DNA from: Actinomycetes bacterium
GTDB lineage: Bacteria; Actinomycetota; Acidimicrobiia; Acidimicrobiales; Ilumatobacteraceae
DNA: 52,859 bases
Direction: 5' to 3'
Assembly (NCBI GenBank): GCA_025356335.1
Contig: JANXUF010000035.1
Location: 1 to 52,859 of the forward strand
Below, in pieces: positions 34,632 to 44,700 of this stretch. The position numbers and the translations under genes were made by a program. Position 1 is the stretch's first letter. Each line of letters starts with the position of its first letter. A model generated the notes under the pieces. The model worked only from the letters and a program-made list of their open reading frames with translations, did no database searches and had not been told where the DNA came from.

Positions 34632-35825
34632 ATGGCCGACGAATTCCTCGAAGCGCTCGGCGACGACGACGAGCACGCCCTCTATGAACACGCCCCCTGC
34701 GGGTACCTGTCGATGGCATCGTCCGGCACCATCGTCAAGGTCAACGAGACCTTTCTCCAGTGGACCGGATATCGGCGTGACGAGCTCGTCGGTCAGCGCA
34801 CGCTCGCCAGTCTGCTGACGGCTGGCGGACGTATCTACCACGAGACGCATTATTCGCCGATGCTGCAGATGGGCGGCGCTGTCAGAGAGATCGCCCTCGA
34901 CATCGTCTGCGCCGATGCCAGCCGATTGCCGGCGTTGGTCAATGCATTGCTGGTCAGGGACGAGGCCGGCAATCCGTCCGTTGTGCGTGCTGCGATCTTC
35001 AACGCAACCGATCGACGCAACTACGAGCGTCAACTCGTGCAGGCGAAGCTGGATGCCGAGGCAGCTGAGTCGAGGGCCCTGACCTTGGCGCGGACGCTGC
35101 AGCAGACCCTGATTCCGCCAGCGCTCCCGCACATCTCCGGCCTCGATATTGCCGCGATCTACCGCCCTGCCGGCGACGGAACCCAGATCGGCGGCGACTT
35201 CTACGACGTGTTCAGGATCGGCCAGCACGAATGGGCGATGGCCATCGGCGACGTGCAGGGCAAGGGAGTCGATGCGGCTGTCGTCTCCTCGCTCGTTCGC
35301 CACACGATCCGAGCTGCAGCAATCGAACACGAATCGCCTGCCGAGGTGCTCGCCGTGCTGAATACCGTACTGTTCCGAGACGACAGTGATCGGCTGTGCA
35401 CCGCTGTCGTCATGCGAATGGTTCGCCGTGTCGAATCGTGGTCGGTCACCGTCAGCGTTGCCGGGCACCCGCTACCGATACTGCGCAGAGGCGACGACCC
35501 GCCGACGACCTTCGGAATCGAGGGTTCGTTGCTCGGATACTTCCCGGCCGGACACTTTCACGACGTCGCTGCGGAGTTGGTGGCCGGCGACATGCTCGTC
35601 GGATACACCGATGGCGTGTCCGAAGCCCGCAATGGCCACGAATTCTTCGGCGAGGCACCGATCGAGGCAGCACTTCGAGATCGGGCGTTGTCGTCTGAAG
35701 AGGTCACACGGCGGCTGCTCGGAGAAGCGCTGGATTTCCAGTCGTCCCAGTCCGGCGACGACATCGCCATTGTTGCGGTCGGCGTCAAGGAGCGTGACTC
35801 CACTGCCACGTCATCTGCCTGGTGA
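34632..35825 (+). CDS. rsbP: RsbP-like PAS-PP2C serine phosphatase
   Basis: A 397-residue energy-stress phosphatase. An N-terminal PAS domain (about 15-135, PCGYLSMASSGTIVKVNETFLQWTGYRRDELVG) is followed by a coiled linker (YERQLVQAKLDAEAAESRALTLARTLQQTLIP) and a SpoIIE/PP2C domain with GGDFYDVF, GDVQGKGVDAA, YTDGVSEARNG and GDDIAIVAV, so the metal-binding Asp residues are intact. It begins 20 bases after rsbQ. In Bacillus, RsbP dephosphorylates RsbV to release SigB; no rsbV, rsbW or sigB homologue lies in this window. Its 3' end overlaps the convergent aldose epimerase gene by 41 bp. Confidence 0.92.
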   Translation: MADEFLEALGDDDEHALYEHAPCGYLSMASSGTIVKVNETFLQWTGYRRDELVGQRTLASLLTAGGRIYHETHYSPMLQMGGAVREIALDIVCADASRLPALVNALLVRDEAGNPSVVRAAIFNATDRRNYERQLVQAKLDAEAAESRALTLARTLQQTLIPPALPHISGLDIAAIYRPAGDGTQIGGDFYDVFRIGQHEWAMAIGDVQGKGVDAAVVSSLVRHTIRAAAIEHESPAEVLAVLNTVLFRDDSDRLCTAVVMRMVRRVESWSVTVSVAGHPLPILRRGDDPPTTFGIEGSLLGYFPAGHFHDVAAELVAGDMLVGYTDGVSEARNGHEFFGEAPIEAALRDRALSSEEVTRRLLGEALDFQSSQSGDDIAIVAVGVKERDSTATSSAW

Positions 35826-36552
35826 GCGGCGTTCCTGGTTGCACCACGAACGGCGAGTTCCCGAGAACGTTCGGCGGCCCGCTCTGTGGTTCGACGCATG
35901 TCGTTGCGTCCGGTTTGTCGTAGACGATCCAGTCGGTGCAGTCGGAGGAGATCTCGATCGACAGGTCGCCCCACCGCAACACGGTCGGCTGCACGACATC
36001 GATGAAACAGTCGTCCCACGGACCCGGCGGAGGAGGAGTGGCCAACGTGCCGTCCGGGATGTCCTCGGCATCGAGCCGCAACATCGAACGTGCAGTGAAC
36101 GTCAACGAATCGGGCTTGACGAACCATGGGTGCCATCCGATTGCAGCCGGCATCGGCACGTCGTCGGCGTGGACTTCGATCACACAGTGCAACCGGGACG
36201 GAGTGAGCGTGAAACGGTGCACGGCGTGCCCGGCGAACGGCCATTTCGGACCCAGATCGACGGTCAGTTCCGACGGCCCCGTCACGGTCCACGGCTGGTC
36301 GTACACCGTGCCGTGCATGGCGTGCGGCGCATGGTTGATCGGCAGGGTGTAGTCACGGCCATCGAACCGGAATCTGCCGTGCCTCGTTCTCCCCGCCCAC
36401 GGTGCCATCGGGAAACATCCCCACGAGGAAAGGCGGTCCCGCCCCTCACGACCGACGATGACATCGAACCCGCCGATCTTCAGCCCGGCGATGCGCCCTC
36501 CATTGACCTCGTCCACACGGAGGATGGCGTCACCCGCCGGCAATTCGATCAC
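35785..36552 (-). CDS. Aldose 1-epimerase (mutarotase-like)
   Basis: A 255-residue galactose-mutarotase-fold enzyme that interconverts alpha and beta anomers. Visible landmarks are the Arg in WAGRTRHGRF, the first His in INHAPHAMHGTVYD, the second His in PAAIGWHPWFVK and the acidic DDCFID and CVEPQSGPPN segments; the last carries the likely catalytic Glu. It is cytosolic, with no signal peptide. The start MIELPAGDAILR at 36552 follows a hairpin. Its last 41 bases overlap the 3' end of rsbP on the other strand, an unusually long convergent overlap. pfkA lies upstream in the same orientation, so sugar metabolism links the two. Confidence 0.9.
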   Translation of the reverse strand: MIELPAGDAILRVDEVNGGRIAGLKIGGFDVIVGREGRDRLSSWGCFPMAPWAGRTRHGRFRFDGRDYTLPINHAPHAMHGTVYDQPWTVTGPSELTVDLGPKWPFAGHAVHRFTLTPSRLHCVIEVHADDVPMPAAIGWHPWFVKPDSLTFTARSMLRLDAEDIPDGTLATPPPPGPWDDCFIDVVQPTVLRWGDLSIEISSDCTDWIVYDKPDATTCVEPQSGPPNVLGNSPFVVQPGTPLTRQMTWQWSHAP

Positions 36553-36565
36553 CGTCGCACCCTAC

Positions 36566-36587
36566 GACCGGACTCCGGTGTCCGGTC
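36566..36587. terminator. Inverted repeat between pfkA and the aldose epimerase gene
   Basis: A perfect 8-bp stem (GACCGGAC / GTCCGGTC) with a 6-base loop lies 59 bases past the pfkA stop and 13 bases before the epimerase start. It could terminate the pfkA transcript, attenuate the epimerase gene, or be an operator. There is no T-run. Confidence 0.45.
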
Positions 36588-36646
36588 AAGCCCCGCCGTG
36601 CGGTCTTCATCCAGCGCGCTCGCCTGGAGGAAGCGATTTTCGCCTG

Positions 36647-37759
36647 CTACATCCCGTCGACGATCTCGTCACCGAAGCAGATGCCGAGATCTCTCGCCGA
36701 CACCACGGTGTCGCAGTCGACCGGCACGTTCTTCATGCGGCTCACTGCTTCGACAAGCGGCACGTAATCGACGTCGGGCGGGTTGAGGGCGACCATCACT
36801 CCGTTGTACCCCTCGTCGATCGCCCGAACGGCGGCGGCGCCGAAACGCAGGCCGAGCAACCGATCGAACGCTGTCGGCGTTCCACCACGCAGCAGGTGGC
36901 CGAGGACCGTCACCCGAGTTTCGCGACCAGTCAGTTCCTGCAGTTCGGCTGCAACGTGTTCGCCGACGCCGCCGAGTCGTTCTGCCTGGTCGACTCGCTT
37001 GCCGAGGACACTCCGGCTGCCGTGCTTGGCCATCGCCCCTTCGGCGACGACGACGATGGCGAAGTTGGCGCCTCTGGCAGTGCGCCTGGCGATCAGGTCG
37101 GCGATGGGGCGGAGGTCGTACGGGATCTCCGGGATGAGGATGGCGTGCGCCGACGCCGCCATTCCCGCGTTCAGGGCGATCCATCCGGCGTAACGGCCCA
37201 TCACCTCGACGACCATCACCCGACTGTGGGAGGTTGCCGTGGTGAAGACGCGATCGATGCACTCGGTCGCGAAACTCACGGCAGTGTCGAAACCGAAGGT
37301 CGAACTCGTCTTGTCGAGATCGTTGTCGATCGTCTTCGGCACGCCGACGACCCAAAGCCCCGCTTCGTTGAGTCGGCGACCGATCTGCAGCGACCCGTCA
37401 CCGCCGATGGTGATCAGTGCATCGATGCCGGCGGCACGGAACTTGCCGACGAGTTCGTCGCTGCGGTTCTCGGTCGTCCACGTGCCGTCGGCGAGTTGGA
37501 CCGGATACTCGGTCGGATTCCCACGATTGGTACTGCCGAGGATCGTCCCGCCGAGGTGGGCGATGCCCTTCACGGAGTTGCGCGTCATCGCCCACACCCC
37601 GTCACCGTGCGGGTAGCGCTCCGGGAACATCAGACCGTCGAAACCGTCCCTGATCCCGGTGACTTCCCATCCCCGCCGCAGCGCCGAGAGTGTGGCGGCG
37701 CGGATCACCGCATTGAGGCCCGGCGCATCTCCGCCACCCGTACTGATCGCAATTTTCAT
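36647..37759 (-). CDS. pfkA: 6-phosphofructokinase (mixed ATP/PPi signature)
   Basis: Phosphorylates fructose 6-phosphate in glycolysis. The 370-residue protein has STGGGDAPGLN, the phosphoryl-donor motif ITIGGDGSL (119-123), the catalytic PKTIDND (141-147) and MGRYAGWIAL. Gly in GGDG is the ATP-enzyme residue, while Lys in PKTIDND is typical of PPi-dependent enzymes; this combination occurs in the actinobacterial group III PFKs, whose donor cannot be predicted from sequence alone. ATG start 37759. It is probably not co-transcribed with the acyl-CoA dehydrogenase upstream (87-base gap), but could read into the aldose epimerase gene. Confidence 0.93.
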   Translation of the reverse strand: MKIAISTGGGDAPGLNAVIRAATLSALRRGWEVTGIRDGFDGLMFPERYPHGDGVWAMTRNSVKGIAHLGGTILGSTNRGNPTEYPVQLADGTWTTENRSDELVGKFRAAGIDALITIGGDGSLQIGRRLNEAGLWVVGVPKTIDNDLDKTSSTFGFDTAVSFATECIDRVFTTATSHSRVMVVEVMGRYAGWIALNAGMAASAHAILIPEIPYDLRPIADLIARRTARGANFAIVVVAEGAMAKHGSRSVLGKRVDQAERLGGVGEHVAAELQELTGRETRVTVLGHLLRGGTPTAFDRLLGLRFGAAAVRAIDEGYNGVMVALNPPDVDYVPLVEAVSRMKNVPVDCDTVVSARDLGICFGDEIVDGM

Positions 37760-37846
37760 CTGTCGATGCCTTCGGCTCGTCGAACGAGGCGACTCTAGGC
37801 GAGTTCTGCAGACCGATTCCCGCAGAGCCGATTCCTGCAGCGGATG

Positions 37847-38989
37847 TCAGAGCGCGAGGCCGAGGCAGCGGGCGATGACCATCCGCTGGATTTCGCTCGT
37901 TCCCTCGCCGATCTCCAGCACCTTGGCGTCGCGGTAGAAACGCACGATCGGTGTTTCCTCGATGAACCCTGCACCGCCGAAGATCTGCGTGGCGATCCGT
38001 GTGGCGTCGACGGCGGTCTCCGTCGAGTACAGCTTGGCCATCGCCGCTGCCTGTTTGAACGGGCGGCCGTTGTCCTTCAGCCATGCCGCCTTATAGGTCA
38101 GGTTGCGGGCGTTCTCGACGGCAACGGCAAGGTCGGCGAGTTGAAACGAGACGCCCTGGTAGCGGCTGATCGTCGAGCCGAAGGCGGTGCGTTCGTTCGC
38201 GTAGTCGACGGCTGCGTCGAGACACGCCCTGGCGCATCCGAGGGCCAGCGCGGAGATGGCGATGCGTCCGTCGTCGAGGATCTGCAGGAAGTTGCGGAAG
38301 CCGTCGCCAGGCGTGCCGAGCAGTTGGTCGGTGTCGATACGGCAGTCGTTCAGCGACAGACCGTGGGTGTCGCTGGCGTGCCACCCGAGCTTGTGGTACG
38401 CCGGTTCGACCGTCAAACCCGGCGTTCCGGAGGGGACGAGAAAGCAGGAGATCCCGCTGTCGGTGCGTGCCGTGACGGTGATGACCGAGGTGATCGCCGT
38501 GCCGGAATTGGTGATGAACGACTTGTTGCCGTCGATCACCCATTTGCCCGTCGTCTCGTCGAGTCGCGCTTTCGTCTTGGTCGCACCGGCGTCGCTGCCA
38601 CCGTCAGGTTCTGTGAGACCGAAGGCACCGAGGGCGCGACCCGTGATCATCTCCGGGAGCCAGCGTTGCTTCTGTTCGTCCGAACCGAAGTGATGAATCG
38701 GATTGGCGCCCAAGCCGACGCCGGCCGAGAGGGTGATGCCCATCGACTGGTCGACCCGACCGATCTCTTCGATGGCAACACACAGCGAGGTGAAGTCGGC
38801 ACCGGCACCGCCGTATTCCTCGGGAAAGATCAGGCCGAAGAGTCCGAGGTCGCCCATCGCCAGCACGGTGTCGACGGGGAAATGGTGATCCCGGTCCCAC
38901 GCAGCGGCGTGCGGTTCGATCTCGGAGGCAGCGAAGTCGCGTACGACTGCCCTGAACGCTTCATGTTCTTCGGACAGTTCGCCAAGCAC
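37847..38989 (-). CDS. Acyl-CoA dehydrogenase
   Basis: FAD-dependent enzyme that introduces the alpha-beta double bond in fatty acyl-CoA or branched acyl-CoA. The 380-residue protein has the standard ACAD blocks: FAASEIEPHAAAWDRDHHFP, the FAD-binding AFGLTEPDGGSDAGAT, WVIDGNKSFITNSG, YANERTAFGSTISRYQ, TQIFGGAGFIEETP and the C-terminal YRDAKVLEIGEGTSEIQRM, whose Glu is the catalytic base of the short-chain/branched classes. Chain-length preference cannot be read. It is divergent from a lipoprotein gene; no beta-oxidation partner is adjacent. Confidence 0.95.
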   Translation of the reverse strand: MLGELSEEHEAFRAVVRDFAASEIEPHAAAWDRDHHFPVDTVLAMGDLGLFGLIFPEEYGGAGADFTSLCVAIEEIGRVDQSMGITLSAGVGLGANPIHHFGSDEQKQRWLPEMITGRALGAFGLTEPDGGSDAGATKTKARLDETTGKWVIDGNKSFITNSGTAITSVITVTARTDSGISCFLVPSGTPGLTVEPAYHKLGWHASDTHGLSLNDCRIDTDQLLGTPGDGFRNFLQILDDGRIAISALALGCARACLDAAVDYANERTAFGSTISRYQGVSFQLADLAVAVENARNLTYKAAWLKDNGRPFKQAAAMAKLYSTETAVDATRIATQIFGGAGFIEETPIVRFYRDAKVLEIGEGTSEIQRMVIARCLGLAL

Positions 38990-39111
38990 CTACCGATTGT
39001 GCCAGACAACGGTCGACTCCGGAACGCGCCTTCGCTTCCGGTCGCGACGTACTCCGAGACCTCCTGTTTCGATCTACCATTCGAGAGGAGATCTGCATCG
39101 AAGGAGGCGCG

Positions 39112-40020
39112 ATGGGTGACGGCGACGGTTCTCGTGCGCCGGGGTGGTTCGACGACGTGATGACGCGTCGCGCCGTCCTCGGCCTGTTCGGCTTGTCGGC
39201 GATTGCTGCTGGCTGCAGCAGCGACCGATCGATCACCACGCCGGCCTCATCGACGGTGTCGCCGAGTGGCGCGCCTGGCAGTTCGTCGACGGCTTCGTCG
39301 GCGTCAGCGGCGACGCAGACCGCACCGGCGACAGCGTCGCCGACCGACAGTACGCCGCCGCCGACAACCACTGGCACCGCGGCGACGACCGAGCACACGT
39401 CGACACCGACTGCCGAGTCGAAGGCCTCCGTTCCGCCGGGAGCGACCGACGGTCCGGCTACCGGGGCACCGACGGCCGCTCCTCCGTCCACGGCCGCTCC
39501 AGCAAGTGCTGCGGTCACCGCTGGACCCACGCCGACCATCGTGCTCGGCAGCAATGCCAACGTCACCACCGACATCCTGCGCTCGGACAGTGAGGCCTAC
39601 GGCGGTGCGTGGAAGGGGAACTGGACGTGGGCGGACGGATCTGGATCCGGGGTGATGTCGGCGACCGGGACGGTCGACATCGGCACGCGCCTGATCACCG
39701 GCACCGGAAACGTCACCGGGGCGATGCTGTCCACGCCGATCCCGGCGATCGACGTCACCGTCGCCGTCGATTCCTGGAAGTACGACAACGACGGCAACTT
39801 CAGCATCGGCTTCCCCACGGTGGTCGGAGCAGTCACGTTGTCGAGCAACGGCGGCTTCGGGAAATTCAAGCTGCATGTCGATGTCGCAGGCCGCGATGAC
39901 GTCGTCGCCTTCGACGCCACGGGTGTGGCGAACAGGCCGTCGGCGATCCCGGTCCTGTTCACGATGACGTCAAAGGACGGATCGACGAAATCAGGGTCGG
40001 TGACCTTCCGCCCCGGCTGA
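39112..40020 (+). CDS. Ser/Thr/Ala-rich lipoprotein with C-terminal beta-domain
   Basis: A 302-residue exported lipoprotein. The signal segment MTRRAVLGLFGLSAIAAGC carries two Arg and ends in the lipobox IAAGC. The start at ATG 39112 is well supported by AAGGAGG upstream. Residues 38-140 are a Thr/Ser/Ala/Pro linker. The C-terminal 160 residues form a beta-rich domain (WKGNWTWADGSGSGVMSATGTVDIGTRLITGTGNVTG, SIGFPTVVGAVTLSSNGGFGKFKL) that reads like a barrel or sandwich; I cannot name the family. It is divergent from the acyl-CoA dehydrogenase gene. Confidence 0.82.
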   Translation: MGDGDGSRAPGWFDDVMTRRAVLGLFGLSAIAAGCSSDRSITTPASSTVSPSGAPGSSSTASSASAATQTAPATASPTDSTPPPTTTGTAATTEHTSTPTAESKASVPPGATDGPATGAPTAAPPSTAAPASAAVTAGPTPTIVLGSNANVTTDILRSDSEAYGGAWKGNWTWADGSGSGVMSATGTVDIGTRLITGTGNVTGAMLSTPIPAIDVTVAVDSWKYDNDGNFSIGFPTVVGAVTLSSNGGFGKFKLHVDVAGRDDVVAFDATGVANRPSAIPVLFTMTSKDGSTKSGSVTFRPG

Positions 40021-40174
40021 AACGACCACGGTGAGTCGTCCGTGTCGCCGAACGCCCGCGCTGCGAGATCTCGTGACTCTGACCACGCCCGAGTCGTTCG
40101 CCGGTAGCCGAAATCGGTCGGATGATGCCTTTCGGCTCTAGTCGCAGACGGTCTGTCGGACGAGAGTCGGGGTC

Positions 40175-41794
40175 GTGACCACTCAGCAGCATCACCTACC
40201 GATTGCCGAGGACGCTGTTCAGGAAGCGGCCAAAGAGTTTGCCGAGGTGCCGACGCCTGGCGTTGATCCGGACGATTCCCCCACCACCTCCGACGGCGAT
40301 GTGGCCCTGCAACTGAGCTCACGGTTGAACGAGTCCGATGCCCTGCTGTGGAATATCGAGCGCGATCCGTGCCTGCGTAGCACCATCATCGCAGTGTCCC
40401 TGCTGGACGGCACACCGGACTGGTTCAGCCTCCGCGAGCGCATCGTCGCGGCGTGTAAGCAGGTGCCGCGGCTGCGTCAGAAGGTGGTCGAGACACCGGC
40501 TCGCGTCGGTCCGCCGCGTTGGCAATTCGATGAGCATTTCGACCTCGACTACCATCTTCGCCGGGTCGTCGTTCCACCTCCGGGCGACCTTCGGGCAGCG
40601 CTCGACATGGCGGCACCGATGGCGATGGCGGCCTTCGACAAGGACCGTCCGCTGTGGGAGTTCACGCTCGTCGAGGGTCTCGACAACGGCCGATCCGCAT
40701 TCATCCAGAAGGTGCATCACTCGTTCACCGACGGTGTCGGTGGCGTCGAGCTCGCTCAACTGCTACTCGACGACATGACAGACGGAACAGAAAAACGTAC
40801 GGACGCAGGATCGGACGTGCGTGCAGAGGCAGCAACTGGAAACCGTTCGTCGACGACTTCCCACCGGCGCCACGCAGTGTCTCCCGCACCATCCGCAGCG
40901 TCGGTCGACGTCGGCCATTCCGGCGGCCTGGCTTCGGTGATCGATGCCGTTGGTGCCAACATGCGTATGACCGCAGCGTTTTCTGTACGCAGCGCCACCG
41001 TGCTGCCGGCGCTGGCGGCGACGGCAGTCCAGCACCCGAGACAGCTCGTGGGGCAGACGATCCGCAGCGTCCAGTCGGTCGCCAAGTTGCTCGCGCCGGT
41101 GTCCACGCCGATGTCGACTGTGATGATCAAGCGCGGCATGTCGCGACGCCTCGACCAGTTCGACGTACCGCTCGATGCGCTCCTGGCGGCAGCGCACGCA
41201 GCCGACAGCTCGCTCAACGACGCGTTCCTCGCAAGCATCGCCGGAGGCATGCGCCGCTACCACGAACATCACGGTGTTCCGGTCGAGGGACTACGCGTGA
41301 CGATGCCGATCAACCTGCGCCGCCCCGATGATCCGCAGGGCAGCAACCGCTTTGTTCCAGCACGCCTGGTGATCCCGGTCTCGACACTCGACCCGGCGAA
41401 GCGCATGAGAGAGCTCGGCGTGCTGGCGGCGGCTTGGCGGCGAGAACCATCGCTGTCGTTCAGCGACGTCATCGCCGGGGTGCTCAACAGGCTACCGATC
41501 ATCGCGACGACGTCGCTCTTCGGTGGCATGCTCAAAGCCGTCGACCTCGTCGCCACGAACGTGCCCGGTATCCATCAGCGTGTCTCCCTCGCCGGCGCCG
41601 AGGTCATCGGGGAATACGCCTTCGCACCCACGTCCGGCGCAGCGCTGAGTATCGCCCTGCTGTCGCACGGCACGAGCTGCTGCATCGGCGTGAACATCGA
41701 CACCGAAGCCGTCGCCGACCCCGATGTGCTCGTCGGTTGTCTCGTCGACGGATTTACCGAAGTGCTCGCCGTCGCCGGGCAGCAAGTCCGATGA
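40175..41794 (+). CDS. Wax ester synthase / diacylglycerol acyltransferase (WS/DGAT)
   Basis: Bacterial WS/DGAT-family O-acyltransferase that makes triacylglycerol or wax esters from acyl-CoA. The active-site motif HHSFTDG is intact (residues 181-187) and the family blocks RLNESDALLWNIERDP, PPRWQFDEHFDLDYHLRRV, PLWEFTLVEGL, LNDAFLASIAGGMRRYH, NLRRPDDPQGSNRF and DLVATNVPGIHQRVSLAG all occur. At 539 residues it is slightly long because of an Arg/Ser insert (about 210-250). GTG start 40175. Its TGA overlaps the ATG of the MMPL gene, so synthesis and transport are probably coupled. Confidence 0.94.
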   Translation: MTTQQHHLPIAEDAVQEAAKEFAEVPTPGVDPDDSPTTSDGDVALQLSSRLNESDALLWNIERDPCLRSTIIAVSLLDGTPDWFSLRERIVAACKQVPRLRQKVVETPARVGPPRWQFDEHFDLDYHLRRVVVPPPGDLRAALDMAAPMAMAAFDKDRPLWEFTLVEGLDNGRSAFIQKVHHSFTDGVGGVELAQLLLDDMTDGTEKRTDAGSDVRAEAATGNRSSTTSHRRHAVSPAPSAASVDVGHSGGLASVIDAVGANMRMTAAFSVRSATVLPALAATAVQHPRQLVGQTIRSVQSVAKLLAPVSTPMSTVMIKRGMSRRLDQFDVPLDALLAAAHAADSSLNDAFLASIAGGMRRYHEHHGVPVEGLRVTMPINLRRPDDPQGSNRFVPARLVIPVSTLDPAKRMRELGVLAAAWRREPSLSFSDVIAGVLNRLPIIATTSLFGGMLKAVDLVATNVPGIHQRVSLAGAEVIGEYAFAPTSGAALSIALLSHGTSCCIGVNIDTEAVADPDVLVGCLVDGFTEVLAVAGQQVR

Positions 41795-44700
41795 GCGCCG
41801 ACTCCAAGCGCCCGTGGGGTTCGATCGGGCGGACCCTCAGCAGGCGTACCGCAGCGACGCTCGGCATCGTCCTCGTCATGACCGTCGCACTGGGATTCGG
41901 TCTGCGGAGGCTCGACTTCGCCACCGGCCAGGACAGCTACATCGATCCCTCCTCGCAGGTCGCCAAGGACAACAAGCAGTACCAGACGCTGTTCGGCGGC
42001 GAGAGCATGGTCGTTCTCTTCACCGTGCCGCAGGGAAAGACGGTCGTCGACCTGTTCGACCCCGCCAACGTCGCTCAATTTCGCGACGTCGAGCAGCAGC
42101 TCCGCACGAGTAAGGCGGTGCTCTCCGTGGTGTCGCCGCTGACGTTGTTGACATGGACGCAGGATCTGATCACCAAAGGCGTCGCCAGTGAGATCATTGC
42201 CCGCACGATTCAACGCGACACCGACCCGGCCGGGGCCGCGCTGCGCCAGCAGGACGCGCTCGTCACGATCCAGCGTCTCGGCGCCGCCGGTGCACAGTCG
42301 TTCGACAACCCGAAGTGGGTGAAGTTCCTCGTCTTCGGCAACGACGGTTTCACGATCGACGCCAACAAGAAGCTCGTCGCGCCGCCGGACGAGCAGCTCG
42401 TCGTCCGCAAGGCACTGCGCGCCTTCATTCCCGACGCCCGCCACGCCGTCCTCGCAGCGGTGCTCGTCGGCAACGCGGCGTTGGATCAGCTGGCAGCCGG
42501 CTCAGCGGCGGTCAAGACGGCCTTCGCCGGGCGGACGTTCGACAATGCGACCGCAACGGTCACCGGCACGCCGACGTTCCTCACCGACATCAACAACTAC
42601 CTCCAGGGCGGGATGCTGGCCCTCGGCGGCATCGCCGTGCTGGTGATGATCGTCGTCCTCGTGGTCGCCTTCGGTGTGCGCTGGAGGCTGCTGCCGCTCG
42701 TCGGGATGGTTGCCGGTGTCGCATGGGGGTTCGGCGCCTTCGGGTTCACCGGAACGAAACTGTCACTCGTCACCATCGCCGGGCTGCCGATCCTGATCGG
42801 CCTCGGCATCGAGTTCGCCATTCAGATCCAGAACCGCCTCGAGGAGGAGCGTTCCGGCGAACACGCTCGCGATCCGTTTGCTGAGACACTGATCCATATG
42901 GGTCCGCCGCTCCTTGCGGCGACCGTCGCCGCAGTCATCGCCTTCCTCACCGTCAGGATCTCCAAGGTGCCGATGGTGCAGGACTTCGGTGTACTGCTGT
43001 CGATCGGTATCGTCGCCCTGCTCGTCGCCGGGATCATCCTCCCGACGACGATCATCGGCTCGCGTGAGCGCCGCTCGCCGACGAAGAGGGAACCGGGCCA
43101 CGGATGGGTCGAACGGACCGTCGACCGCCTTGGCAGCCTGCCGCGCAAGACGGTGCTGCCGCTTGTTCTCGTTGCCGCCGGCCTTCCCATTCTCGGCCTG
43201 TTGCTCGAGACCGGGTCGAAGATCGAGAGCGACCCGATCAACTGGGCGAATCAGTCCAGTGCGGCGATCAAGAACGCCAGGACGCTCGAACGTGAGACCG
43301 GTTTCGCCACGACGCTCGGCGTCTTCGTGCAGACGAGAACGGCACCGAGCAACGGTGCGTTCACCGACCAGGCGGGTGCATTCGTGTTCGATCTCGTCGA
43401 CCGTTCGCTTGCCGACAACCCGAAGCTGGCGCAGGCGTCGAGCCTTGCGTCCGTCGCCGGTTGGCTCGCAGAGGTACCCGGGACCAAGTCAATTCCGCCG
43501 ACCGGTCTCGACATTCTGGAGACGTACAACGCCGCTCCGCCCGCTCTGCAGGGTCTGCTCATCGCCGACAAGGGCAACGCCACGCAGATCCTCTTCCAGG
43601 TCGGACCATCGTCGCTGGAGCAACGCTCCGCCGTGCTCGATCGCATCGAGCTGGCGATCGCCGATCCCGGTGCCGGTGGCCGGCTTCCGCCGCAGGCCAC
43701 GGCGACGACCGGCGGGCTCGCCGTCGTCGGCGTCGGGTTGTTGAAGAACATCACGGCAAACCGCGCCGAACTGACGATCCTCGCACTGCTGCTCGTCGGA
43801 GCGTTCGTCGTCCTGCGTTACCGGGACCTCGCTCGGGGCGTGTTGACGATGATCCCGGTGCTCCTCGCCGTGGGATTGTCGACCGTGCTCGTCCGCCTGC
43901 TCGGCATCACTCTCAGTCCGTTGACGACGGTGAGCGGGCCGCTCGTCGTTGCCACCTGCTCGGAGTTCTCGGTGCTGCTGATCGCCCGCTACGCCGAAGA
44001 ACGCACCAAGGGCCTGGACCCGCAGCAGAGCACCGAGGTCGCCGCTGAACGTACCGGCAGGGCGTTCTTCACGTCGGCGTTGACAACGCTCGGCGGCTTT
44101 GCCGTCTTGATGTTCTCGTCGCTGCCGCTGCTCGCCGACTTCGGTGTCGTCGTGACGATCAACATCGCCGTCGCCCTGTTGTCGGCGCTGATCGTCGTGC
44201 CACCGCTCATCAAAGAGGCCGACCGGCGCGGGCTGATCACGATGGGCGCAGCAGGCGCCAATGCCGACACGAGGACCCGTACGCGGCGCCGGGCAACGGT
44301 CGGATGGGTGTCCGGAGCCGCTCTTGCGGTCGCCGGGATCCTGATCGCCGTCGTCGCCGTCGGTCACGAACCGTCGTCTGCAGCAACACCCTTGAGGGCC
44401 ACCGATATCGAAGCGCCGGCAACATTCCCACCACCGACCACCGTCGCGCCGACCCCCGCTGCCCCGTCGACGGTCGCCGCGGTTGCAACAATTCCGCCGA
44501 CGGCGGCGCCGGGCGAGACGCTGGCACCGACGACCGAACCGGTTGCGTCGACGCTCGCCGCAGGACCCGCCGAACGGCCGACCGGGCTCGTCGCCGGAGC
44601 GTTCTGGGACGGCCTCGTCGCCGCCGGGGTCGACAAGGGTGTCGCCCGGTGCGCGGCTGACGACCTCCTGAAGACGAAGTCGGAGGCGGACCTGCTGGCA

